From: Humulus lupulus
Taxonomy: Eukaryota > Streptophyta > Magnoliopsida > Rosales > Cannabaceae
Direction of reading: 5' to 3'
NCBI RefSeq assembly: GCF_963169125.1
Contig: NC_084802.1
Coordinates: 118,920,903 to 118,984,902, forward strand
Length of the DNA: 64,000 nucleotides
Of the stretch, positions 1 to 9,887 are shown piece by piece (position 1 is the first letter of the stretch; every line of letters starts with the position of its first letter). The position numbers and the translations under genes were made by a program. The notes under the pieces were generated by a model. The model was not told the DNA's origin. It saw only the letters and a program-made list of their open reading frames with translations, and did no database searches.

Positions 1-840
1 CCTAGTGTCTCTCCTGGTCACATTATCGCACTAGATTTTGTTCTCTACACTCTCAGTTGTGAGCGCCTTCTCAACCACTTGTGCATAAGTAGTCACTCCT
101 GGCACAATGGCGATACAAACATCTTGAGCTATCATAGGCTGTAGCCCCTGGAGAAACCTCTCTCTTCTGGTCCCATCAGTAAGCACTAGTTCCCAGGCAA
201 ACTTTGCCAGTATATTAAATTTCAGGGCGTATTTCGTCACTGATGAGTTGCCCTAAAGTAATTTTTTGAACTCTTCAGCTTTGCCGCCCTGATGGCCTCA
301 TTATAGTACTTCTCATTAAACAGAGCCCGAAACTCTTCCCAATTCAGGGCATTAACATTTCTGGTCTAGGATATCACTTCCCACCAAATTCGGGCATCCT
401 CCCAAAACATATATGCTGGACAGGACACTCTCTCATTACCAACCACCCTCATAAAGTTTAGGATGGTGGTAACCATACTCATCCACTGTTCAGCCTTAGC
501 CGAATCTGCACTACCCTCAAAGACTGGAGGATAATGTTTCCCGAACCTTTCATAAAGAGGTTCCAATTTATTCCCAGCCTCTGGCGACTGCTCAACTATT
601 GGCACCATCACAGGTGGTGCCTCTGGCAAGATGTTCCCTGCAAGAACCTGTTGTTGTCTCAGGAGGCGGATCTCTTCTTCCTCCCTCAATACCCTGGCTT
701 GCAAATCATCAAATACCTACTGTCAGTTCTCAGGAGCTGGTGGTGGGGTCTGACACTGGTCATTATCCTGACCCTGTCTATCATTCTGGCACTGATCTTC
801 CTAGCCAGCTGATGATTCAGTCTACCTTGGAAGCATACTT
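1..840 (-). pseudogene. Element A: decayed gag of a Ty3/gypsy element
   Basis: Minus-strand gag remnant, running off the left window edge. Two stretches are readable: 704-366 (residues of the Retrotrans_gag core, including RFGKHYPPVFEGSAD and ARIWWEV) and 240-31 (TKYALKFNILAKF, ERFLQGLQP, TTYAQVVEKAL). Gag would form the cytoplasmic particle that packages element RNA. The reading frame is broken: TAG stops lie at 366-368 and 253-255, both where element D reads CAG, and no good start codon matches the D start. It belongs to the same family as elements B and D, oriented so that its 5' LTR lies to the right. Protease and pol lie outside the window. Identity as gag is secure; it cannot make a full protein. 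Confidence 0.85.
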
Positions 841-1374
841 TCAAGCTTATACCTAGCTGCAATAATCAATTCGGCCAGTTAGGTAGTAATAACTAAACAT
901 TTTGCCGCCTCACGGTCCAAGATCAAACATATAACCATTCACATTCAACAGTCATGCTAATAAGAATTTCAATTCATATTCATATTCATGCCTGGTGCTA
1001 ATAAGCACATCTTTATATCCGTAAAATTAACAATACTAATAAGCATCTTCTGGCATACATGTATCTTTGACAGCGCTAATGAGCGTGTCCTGACCTACAT
1101 GTCCATATTACAGCGCTAATAAGCGGTTCCTTTGCATTCACAAGCAATATCAGTGCTAATAAGCATGTTTTGTTTAAATCATGCAATAGTCAAGGGCCAT
1201 GCCCTATCATTATATCTCATGCTACCTAATAAGGCATGTAGATAAAGCATTTATATCCTATTTAAGCAATTAAGCACATAACCACATAAATAGTTACCAA
1301 ACCTTAACTCGAGCTTGTCTTTAGTGGCGAGCGTACATGCCCAGCCTGTCTTCAGGAACCCTTAACCTTGGAAC
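841..1374 (-). repeat. Element A leader with repeated mini-hairpins
   Basis: Untranslated leader between primer site and gag. It contains at least four gapped palindromes built on a GCT-AATA-AGC core: 995-1008 (GTGCT/AGCAC, perfect), 1073-1086, 1113-1126 and 1153-1166 (5-bp stems with one wobble or mismatch), plus a weaker one at 1033-1046. The loop is AATA or AATG in each. No open reading frame of note. A role in RNA folding is inference. Confidence 0.6.
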
Positions 1375-1386
1375 GCTCTGATACCA
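1375..1386 (-). promoter_or_regulatory. Primer binding site, element A
   Basis: Read on the minus strand this is TGGTATCAGAGC, the common plant retrotransposon primer site complementary to the 3' end of initiator tRNA-Met. It sits 3 nt inside the LTR boundary at 1390, which fixes the element's orientation and the LTR end. Confidence 0.85.
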
Positions 1387-1997
1387 AGTTGTAACGCCCT
1401 GGTTAGCAAAGACCGTTACACTGTGTATTTTAAATAGTGCTTAACTTGCTAAACGAGTCTTTAGGCCATAAACGTGCAGCTAAATGTGATTAATGGTCCA
1501 GGGTTAAAAAAAATCTCGGTTAAAAGGAATGGATATCTCATTTAAAACATTAAAATATACATGGGATCCCATAATAAATATTTACAAAGTTGTTTACAGT
1601 TTCAAAATGGTCATTACAACTCAAAAGTTACAACCAGCCGACCTAAGCGACAAAAATAGGGTTTAACCCTAGTTCTTCTAAGAAACCCTGGTCGTGGTGG
1701 TCAAGCGGCCGCATATGTACACGTCGCCACCTAAGCTCTCCAACTCATGGCTGGTCCACCTTTTCTTTCCCTTTACCTGCACCACATAGCACCAGTGAGC
1801 CAAGGCCCAGCAAGAAAACTTAAACATGCTCATAAGTAGTGATTAACATATTTCAAAGTCATAATAAACATGCCCAGCAGTAATAAGTCTACTTATGCAT
1901 GCATATCATTCATATAAATGACTACATTGTCATAGGGTACCAAATTCCCTAAATAAATGATTAACTGAATCATATCGGGGTCCGTTGCCCAAGTGCA

Positions 1998-2280
1998 TGA
2001 CTAATAAGTCACTCTGGGTCTTAGCGCCCTAGCATCTGGGACTAATAAGTCACCCTAGGGCCCATTTCCCTATCCACTATATAACCAGCCTTGGAGCTGG
2101 CCTAGTATACCTAGCGCTTTAGTTTTCCATGACCATTGGGTTGGACAAGCGTATAATGCGCTCCTAATTATATCTAACCAGATCGACCAGCGCTCAGCAT
2201 GCTATTGCTGCCCTTGACTGATAAGTCAATGCTTTATGACCAGCTCTGAACGTTATTGCCATCCTTGACTAATAAGTCAA
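1998..2280. repeat. Gapped palindromes in LTR A
   Basis: Four short inverted repeats with 4-nt loops: TGACT/AGTCA (1998-2011), GACT/AGTC (2040-2051), TTGACT/AGTCAA (2214-2229 and 2265-2280). Loops are AATA or GATA. They share the ACT-N4-AGT core with similar hairpins in elements B and D. Confidence 0.6.
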
Positions 2281-3288
2281 TGCTTTTCTCAGGTATATAA
2301 TGCTAACAGACATTTATCATATAACAAATATCCATATACAAAGCATTCAACATGCTTTAATAAATCATCCACAAGCATAATCATAATCGTGCGAATTTAT
2401 AGGGGCCAATGCCCAATTAAAACTATATTCAGCATTCGAGCCAAGCCCTAATCATGTATATCACATAATAGGTGCAATTTTCTTACCTCAGATCCGAGTA
2501 TAATGTAAAATAAGGTCGACCCTCGAGTACGATCCTGATCTTGAGCCCCTAGCGAAAACCTAGCCATAACCAAATAAATGATATTCATCAATATTAAGTA
2601 AATAAAGTCTTCTACACCGAGTCCTAGCCTCCGAGACATCGAATTCTACTAAACCATGTAGTAGAATCGATCCCGAGCCCTTAGGTTTGAGTTCCTATTA
2701 CTAAAAACCGAACCTGGCCAAAATGCTTAGACGGGCCGTGACTTGACCCTACAGGTCATGGCGCGCCTCCCAGATTAGTAAGCCTTCTACCCGAGCTTCA
2801 GGATGCAAGTCGCGGCTTGCCTCTTAGAGTCGCAGTGCACCCCTGAGGCAGAAACCCATCTGGCCCTAGGTTCACATGGGTCGTGGTGCCCATGAACATG
2901 GTCGTGGCACGACCCTATGATCCCAGAATTCTCTGTTTTTCCTCAGCCAAAAACTCACCAAAAACCATATCAAATCCTTCCCAAAGCCAGAACTGAATCC
3001 CCCAAACATTATCAACACATTACCAACATCAAAACCCAAGTTTTAACACACTCAAAACTCTATCACAAACTCAAACTCAAGACCTTGAGCCTAAAAGCTC
3101 AAGAACACCAAAACTAAAACAGAACTCAACCAAAAACAGAGTTTAAAGTTTACCTCAATAATGAATCCAATCTTCCTTGCCTCAAGAACACAAACCACAC
3201 CCTATTCAAGCCTTCAATCCCAACTTTGGATTCACATAGTTCCCCAAAAATTCAAATCAAAGATAAAGAGAACACTACTACAAAAAGG

Positions 3289-3660
3289 GTTTTTTAGGAC
3301 TAGCATTGCGAGTCCTAAAAATATTTTTAGGACTAGCATTGCGAGTCCTAAAAATATTTTTAGGACTCGCGGGGCTCGAGTCTTCTATTTGAGAGCCTTA
3401 AAAACTAAGGTTTTTAGGACTCGCAAAGGGAGTCCTAAAAAATCTGGTTGAGTGCCTTTAATTAAGTTTTTAGGACTCGCGTTGCGAGTCCTAAAAAATC
3501 TGTTTGAGTGCCTTTAAGTAACTTTTTAGGACTCGCAACGCTAGTCCTAAAAAATTGGGTTGAGTGCCTTTAAGTAATTTTTTAGGACTCGCACCGCGAG
3601 TCCTAAAAAATCCCATTGAGTGTCTTAAAGTAATTTTTTAGGACTCGCTTTGCATGCCCT
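3289..3660. repeat. CACTA left subterminal repeat array, 56-bp period
   Basis: TAGGACT starts at 3415, 3471, 3527, 3583 and 3639, an exact 56-bp spacing, with further irregular copies between 3290 and 3380. Most units are themselves near-palindromes, TTTTTAGGACTCGC facing GCGAGTCCTAAAAA across 2-4 nt, separated by a GAGTGCCTTTAAGTAA-like spacer. Clusters of this kind normally bind the CACTA DNA-binding protein (TNPA-like); that role here is inferred. Confidence 0.85.
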
Positions 3661-3851
3661 TAAAAGTAATTTTTTTAAAAAAAAATACTGCTACAATTTT
3701 AATTTTGATTTAAAAATATATATCCATTTGTGTGTCGAATATGTATCAAAAGAAATTTGAAAAGAAAATAATAAAAAAATGGCAAAAATTTTTTACGAAA
3801 TAAATTTAAAATTTCTAAACATGTATTGTAATTAGCTAGCTATAACATCAT

Positions 3852-4460
3852 TCATTTTGCTCTAACGAATTGTAAAAATGACATTGCCCATTCTTCTCGA
3901 ACTTCGTCAATTTCTTGAGTAGTATATGGTTTGTCAGAGGTGAACTGAAAAAAACAAAGAAACAAAACTTTAATTAGAATTATATTAGTGGTAATAAATT
4001 CAAAACACATACAAAAATTATGTATAGATTAAAATTATGTATAGTTGTATATTGTTTGTTACCTGTTTCGACAAGAAAGGTTTGATATGAGGGGCATTGA
4101 TAAGTACATTCTTCGTCATCCTCATAATGTAATATCCGCAATCGATATTGTTTGGTTGTTTATGACACTATATAAAGATTGTTAATACATGTACAATTCT
4201 TAGTATTAAATATCTTAAACATCTTTACAATGCATAAACTCATATACAAATAGAAACATACCATAGGTTGGAAATACATTACTCCCGATGGACGTTTGTT
4301 GATCTTTTGATGTGCTTTCATTCTTTCCGTGAAATACATCTCAAATGCATCATGGATGGTCTCCTTGATGGCTTTCCTGTTATCTAATGGTGCATTGAGA
4401 GGATCAAGAAAACAATAATAATGTCAATTGGGATATAATAAAAATAACATCCAATACTCC
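3852..4460 (-). pseudogene. Ulp1-like (C48) SUMO protease, 3' exons, decayed
   Basis: Three minus-strand exons can be joined in frame with consensus GT/AG borders: 4460-4262 (CFLDPLNAPLDNRK, then FEMYFTERMKAHQ), 4167-4063 (35 codons, KQPNNIDCGYYIMRMTKN) and 3944-3852 (YTTQEIDEVREEWA, stop TGA at 3852-3854). The DCGYY motif is the nucleophile-cysteine block of Ulp1/SENP proteases (Cys codon 4138-4140), which cleave SUMO from proteins. Two lesions are visible in the first exon: TGA at 4424-4426, and TAT (Tyr, 4454-4456) immediately before Trp where the catalytic His of the family's HW pair is expected. The upstream part of the gene was not found. Ulp1-like genes are well known cargo or partners in plant CACTA and MULE elements. 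Identity strong; function lost. Confidence 0.8.
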
Positions 4461-5280
4461 CTGTTGAAAGTACAAGTATTACAAAGTTTTTAACTTTATA
4501 TTCTATTTTTTTGTATCATTGAAAAGCATATTAATTAATAATGATAGGGTAAGGCCCCATAATATATCATCAAATTCAAACCAAGATTTGTTATTTCTTG
4601 CCTGTATGAATCTAATCAAACCCACCTTTCCAAAAAATAAGAATAATAATATCAATTGTATTATGAACAATTCTCATCCATTTATTATCAAATTGCTTTT
4701 TACTTTATTAAAAAAAATAGTAAGGTTGTTCTTTGAATTTATCATAATTAGCAAGTAAATATAATGATTAAGATTCTGATTTTATAAATTTCAATAAAAG
4801 TGAAAATGCATAATTAATCCTTCATGCGCTCTTTTAAGAGACCCTTTTAATAAAGGGGAGATTGATATAATATATGAGGACCCTTTGGATTTTGATTTTT
4901 CTTTGAGTTATTTTATCTAATGATTTTTTTTTTTCCTTCAAGTTATTGATTTTTTTTTTCTTCTTGATTTTGAGGATAAGGGTTTAGGAGGAGAAATGAT
5001 AAAATTATAATACATAATTGATTAATGTGGTGTAGTTTTTATTCGGTCATGTATAGAAACTCATAATTGATTATTATCTTTGAATGTATATTTATTTCTC
5101 TGTTTTTTTTTTTTTATAGAAAACTCATAATTGATTATATATTGTATATTTTATTCCTCTATTTCTTATTTATATTATTTATATAATATATATATCATTC
5201 ATGTTCTATATTTTATCTCGCTTTCTCTCACTGTATTTAAGATGTTCCTCGTGTGACTATTTGAGAGTTGTTGTGTCGGC
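4461..5280. other. CACTA interior, AT-rich, no gene seen
   Basis: AT-rich with long T runs around 4925-4965 and 5105-5120. It holds one copy of a 21-bp sequence at 4830-4850 that recurs directly at 5889-5909, and a segment at 4851-4878 that recurs inverted at 5779-5805. No convincing coding sequence. Confidence 0.5.
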
Positions 5281-5290
5281 CAATATAGGG

Positions 5291-5400
5291 GAAATGCAAA
5301 AGTTGAAGAAAGAAATCAGTGAAATGAAGCATCAAATGTGAATTTTGGAGCAGAGATTGATTGGAACATTTGAGACTGAATTTGGGAGTACTGTATTATT
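5291..5400 (+). pseudogene. Short coiled-coil coding remnant (uncertain)
   Basis: Plus-strand reading gives a short charged heptad-like run (MQKLKKEISEMKHQM), a TGA stop, and then ILEQRLIGTFETEF in the same frame. Such coiled-coil tails occur at the C-terminus of CACTA-associated proteins, so this may be the end of a deleted transposon gene. It is too short to identify and could be chance. Confidence 0.25.
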
Positions 5401-6640
5401 GTGAAATTTATTTGGTGCAAAATAGTGTAATTATTGTGACTCTTTCTTGTTGTAATTGGGGACATATACACGTTTTCTTTCTTGCAGTCTCCTTTTTGTT
5501 TATTGTATGAATTCATTTGAACTTCAATATTTGTAAACATTGAAGTTGAGTTTGGTTTACTATAAAGGAAGATTATTTTCCTTAAATCAATTACCAACAA
5601 ATATAAATTGGCTAACATTATACATATAGTATAACTTGCTTAGATATATTAGTGATTTTATATAATTTGAAGGATTTTACTTTTTGAGGCCACTACAAAT
5701 AAACTGTTTTAATATAGCAATCTTAAAAGAAAAAAAGAGCGCATAAATTGATTCAAATGTCAATCTTAATTTAGTCCTAATATATGATATCAATCTCCCC
5801 TTTAAAAATATACCATAGTGCAGATTTTCGTTGCCTTTTCCCTTCGCAAATTGCATTCAAATCAAATAGTTTTGACTAAATTAAGCATCTTTTAAGAGAC
5901 CCTTTTAATCATAATCCACCTCTTAATCTATAATTTCGTTAAAACTTTAATGCCAGCTTATTATTTATTATGATGTTATGGTTCAAGTGGGAAGGAGCTT
6001 AAGTGATAAGACATTAGTACTACTTAATTACTTGATTAATTAAGAAAGAAACATCACTAATTTGAATCCTTTCTTGGATGTATAGTGGGTTTCAACTAAA
6101 CATAATTTTTTTAGCCTATTCTAGTGATTAAAAATTTATCTCAGATCTAAGTATGTATTTAAAATTCTATAATCAACTTAATTATTAATTAGACCGTCAA
6201 ATGTTAAATATTCGAATCACAAATTTATCATTGTCGCAGTCATCTTTTTCATATTTCCACACAAAACAAAGTAGAAAAAAATCTATAGAAAATCATACAG
6301 CCTATCCCCTAATTTACTAGCCTAGCCATCTATCACAATCAACACCAACATGTCAAACAAATCAAACAACACACAGGTTTTCATCCATATATCACCGCAG
6401 CACACAAAATTCTCAGAACCTACTTCACTAAGACATGCAAGTTTTCAATCTTCCGTTATCACCGCAGGACACAGAATTCTCATAACCTACTTTACTACGG
6501 ATAAATATCTAAGATATTTAAACTCCACTAAAGTAATACAGTTATCATTCAAATTTGTAAAATATTAAAAAAAATTTAAAACTAAATCAAATACAACATA
6601 CCTCTTGCAATTAGCTACCAATCCAATGCTTTAAGACTAA

Positions 6641-6927
6641 TCAAAATCCCCAAATGTGCGTCGTCGAGCGACGTTCACCTAGCAGCCGCCGTTCAAACAA
6701 ACCAACCCTAAATGGTGTGATTGAATAAATCCCCAAATGTGTAGTGCTGATGGGTTTTCTCTTGTGTTTTAACCCTATAATTTCGGGAAAAAAAAATGAC
6801 AATTTTTTAAGCGTTTTACTTAACAATTTTAATGACTTATTTTGGGAGTCCTTAATACTCATTAAGTCCTAAACAATGTCATAAATACCAATTCCATCAG
6901 ATCCGAAACTAAGGTTTTTTAGTGGAG
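6641..6927. repeat. Internal copy of CACTA end-like sequence
   Basis: This stretch parallels the right end of the same transposon (about 8680-8940): CGTCGAGCG with GTTCACC, CCCAAATGTG, GGGTTTT, AACCCTATAAT, a TTTTAC run and GGGAGTCCTTAA appear in the same order, and it finishes GGTTTTTTAGTGGAGTG, a degenerate version of the terminal repeat. Either a second, eroded CACTA end lies inside the element or the element was built from two copies. Confidence 0.5.
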
Positions 6928-8278
6928 TGTAGGTTGAATACAAAATAAATTACAAGAAAATGCATCTTAGTTTGAAACTTTCACATATAAAAGTCTTGTT
7001 ATAATAGAACCATAAATAATCTGCTTATGAGGGTTTGAAATATTCTTCAGAAACATTACAATTTGGACTAAAAATATAAAAGAAATTATAACAAAAAAAA
7101 AATACATTTTCAGCATTTCTACTCGTAATATGAATTCTATAACTAATAAATAATTAAACTAATATTTCAGATTCAAAGATTAGCAAATAAAATCCTAAAC
7201 CTAAATAAGAGAATAGAAGAGCTAACATTCAACTCAGCAACAATGATCCAAAAGACAAAAGATCCCTCATTTGAAAAAAGAAAACCCAGCAAAATTATTA
7301 TTTTGAAAAGCACAATAAGCTACCCAAAACGAATGCATCAAATAAATTTGAGCAATTACCTTTCAACAATGCAAATTGGATGAAGACCTTAAACAATTTA
7401 AAGAGAAATCATATATGAATAACATGAAGACAAGGAGAGACCGGAGCAAGATGTAAGAGATTAACAGAGCAACAAGTAAAAGAAGGGAAAAAGAAAAATA
7501 TTGTGAAAATCTCTAGAGAAGAGATAAAATTTTAGCTGTTAGATATAACTAACAGTTGAGTCATTTGCTTTTATTATATATTGTATATAAAGATTGGTAT
7601 CTCTATTGCAATCATCCCCAACACCACCAAAAGCTAGACTAAAAGAAATATGACAATAAATACTCATGTATTTATCACGAAATACTCATATATCATCTTT
7701 ATACATTACTCATAAAAGGACACTCATTTTTTCTTTTCTGGTCACTCAATCCTTATATAGAACCTAGTATTGAGAATTAGTCTCAAAGCCAACCAATTGG
7801 AAAATCCTCTTCAACATTCCGAATAAATAAACCTGTGGAGTACTACCAATAATCTATATACAATAATAAAAAATTAAACAATAAGAGATGGATCATGCAT
7901 CTAATCATTCAAACAATATATACTTTAAATCAAATATAGACACCTCGTGCTCCCAAACCAGAACTTGTCGATTAAAAAAAATCAATCTAACACATAAAAT
8001 CAATGAAGTTCATAGCAGAGAAATTAGGCATCTTGAGGTAATAAGTAGTGCTACAATACCTCAATTTTGAAGATGATGATCAGTTTCTAGCCATTAGATC
8101 TCACATAAGAACAAACTAAGGAAAATGATTAATCCCACAATTCAAATCTCAGTTTTGAACCCAGTTTTAAACCCAAATATATACAGAGATCTCAAAACAA
8201 AAAATATATACCCAAATATCATATTACATATCTCCATTTTGAACCCAGATATTTAAAAAAAAAAAGGCTGAGGAAAAA
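6928..8278. other. CACTA interior, no gene seen
   Basis: AT-rich sequence without a credible open reading frame. Minus-strand splice-donor-like sites (for example near 7357) occur, which would fit introns of the decayed minus-strand gene, but no exon could be recognised. Confidence 0.4.
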
Positions 8279-8790
8279 ACTTACCTGTTCGACCTCTTCA
8301 ATGAAGACACAGTCGACCCTCGCCTGCGCCGTTCAAGCCCTCGCCATTAGAGCTCTGTCGATATCCCTTCATTGTCGACCTTAGCCCCTGCTTGTCCCTT
8401 TTTCATCGAGCTTTAGTCCACAGCTGTGAGAGGATGAGAGATTGAGAGCCAATGGCGGTGCCAAACCAGAAAGGGAGAGAGAGAGTGACTCGCAATATAT
8501 ATACCTGAACCCACGGCTGGAACCGTGAGCAACCAGCACCGCCGAAGAGCCTGCTGGAGCCGAGACCTGCGCCGCCGTGAGTGCTGGAGTCGCAGTAGTG
8601 CGCCGCCGTGAGTGCTGGAACACTGGAACCGCCGTCGACGCCGCCGAGAATGCTGGAACGTCACTGCCGTCGAGCGTCGTTCACCACCTTCTGCCGTTCA
8701 TCTCCTTCAGTCGTTCAGCCTTGGTCATGCCGTTCAGGCACTCATCTCCTTCAGTGCCGTGTGGTTGCTATGGGTTTTGAGTAATAAAAC
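8279..8790 (-). other. Putative GC-rich first exon of the CACTA gene
   Basis: A GC-rich island, sharply different from its surroundings, close to the right terminus. Its left border carries a perfect donor on the minus strand (CAG|GTAAGT, 8287-8279). Several overlapping small open reading frames on both strands are rich in Arg, Ser and Ala because of repeated GCCGCCGTGAGTGCTGGA-like units; none resembles a known protein. The placement fits a transcript starting near the right terminal repeat and ending with the Ulp1-like exons at the left end. Inference only. Confidence 0.4.
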
Positions 8791-8874
8791 CCAAATGTGT
8801 ATAGTTTTTTAAGTATATGTAACCCTATAATAATTTCAAAATATATGGCTGTTTTTTGAGAGTTTTACATAAAA

Positions 8875-9230
8875 TATTTAAGGGCTTGCTTTGGGAGTCC
8901 TAAAAAAGTATTAAGGACTCCCAAAGAAATCCCTTAAAATTATTAAGTAAGACACTTCTTTTTTAGCCCTGATTTTTTAGGACTCGCAAATTCTTTTAGG
9001 ACACTCATTGCGAGTCCTAGAAGAGTATTAAGGACTCCCAAAGCAAGTCCTTAAAAATATTAAGTAAAACACTTATTTTTATAGCCTAGATTTTTTAGGA
9101 CTCACATTTTCTTTTAGGACACTCATTGCGAGTCCTAAATTGCGTTTTTTCAGGACTTGCAATCATAAATATTTTTAAGGACTTGCATTTATGTGCATGT
9201 CCTAAAAAAGTGTCCCGTAAAGGGTATTTT
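8875..9230. repeat. CACTA right subterminal repeats
   Basis: Repeated GGACTCGCA/TGCGAGTCC and GGGAGTCCTAAAA blocks (for example near 8893, 8972, 9008, 9128) mirror the left-end array and lead into the terminal inverted repeat. Spacing is less regular than on the left. Confidence 0.8.
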
Positions 9231-9887
9231 TGTAGTAGTGGAAAGAGAGAGAACGATGGAGTGAGAGAGAAAGGCTGCTTCTAAAATTTTCCTCTATTTT
9301 TTATTACTTCAGTTGAGGGAAAAGGTGACTAAGTCACCAGATTTTGGCTAAAAGACCTAAATGCCCCTAGGCCAAGTTTCTCTCTCAAAGCCCCTCCAGG
9401 GCAGTTTTGTCATTCACCACCTACCCCGTTAATCATAATTAACGCTTTATAATTCCCGTTACTTTCAACATCCTCAAACAACTACCAAATAGTTTCCCAT
9501 TACCCACTCAATCCTGATAATGTAATAAGTACCAAATTACCCCTAGGCTCACCCCGAGCCTGGTATTTGACTCTGTTATGACTAAACCGTCAACTTGCTT
9601 CCTAGGATCGCCTCGTGCCGAGTATCTCAAATATATCAACATAATAATGTGATCTCACACATATATTACATATATGCACAGATAAACAAATATGCCCTCA
9701 ACGGGCCAAAATTACGAAAATACCCTTCTAATAAGAAACGGGTCCACATGCATGCAAATACAGCCATATCCTAATACAACTCACATAATCATGCATATAA
9801 TCACATAATAACATAATAAATCAATTATTGCCTTCCTAGCCCCCTAATCAAGGCGCTAAGCTACATTAGGAAATTTGGGACGTTACA

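Larger units (their letters stand above)
3273..9240 (-). mobile_element. CACTA (En/Spm-type) transposon, non-autonomous
   Basis: Ends are CACTACTACAAAAA at 3273 and its exact reverse complement finishing at 9240 (14-bp terminal inverted repeats). A 3-bp duplication GAA flanks it (3270-3272 and 9241-9243), the size expected for CACTA elements. Both ends carry dense subterminal repeats built on TAGGACTCGC, the usual transposase-binding style of this superfamily. Length 5,968 bp. No transposase (TNPD-like) open reading frame was found; the only recognisable coding matter is a decayed Ulp1-like protease gene at the left end and a GC-rich putative first exon at the right end, both on the minus strand. 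It inserted into LTR A and so is younger than that element. Confidence 0.9.
1390..9887 (-). mobile_element. Element A 5' LTR, split by a CACTA transposon
   Basis: On the plus strand the LTR opens TGTAACGCCC beside the primer site and closes GACGTTACA at 9887, giving TG...CA ends. Removing the CACTA insertion (3273-9240 plus one 3-bp TSD) leaves about 2.5 kb, which agrees with the 2.3-2.5 kb LTRs of related elements B and D. The 5 bp beyond the end (GAAAC, 9888-9892) should be the element's target duplication; its partner lies outside the window. The LTR contains gapped palindromes of TGACT-N4-AGTCA type at 1998-2011, 2040-2051, 2214-2229 and 2265-2280. A terminal TATA or poly-A signal was not assigned. 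Confidence 0.8.

Noticed and set aside
2917..3451. Two plus-strand open frames in LTR A
   Set aside because: The first is AC-rich LTR sequence, the second runs into CACTA subterminal repeats; no coding features.
5985..6110. tRNA-like A-box and B-box words suggesting a SINE
   Set aside because: Words resembling AGTGRTAAGACA and TTTGAATCC are present, but no poly-A/T tail, target duplication or second copy was seen.
5688..6927. Nested CACTA element starting CACTACAAATAAAC
   Set aside because: The left start and the right end AGTGGAGTG share too few bases to call a terminal repeat pair; only the right-end similarity is reported.
8381..8812. Several overlapping Arg/Ser-rich open frames on both strands
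   Set aside because: They arise from a GC-rich repeated block in the CACTA; frames on both strands are open together and none resembles a protein.
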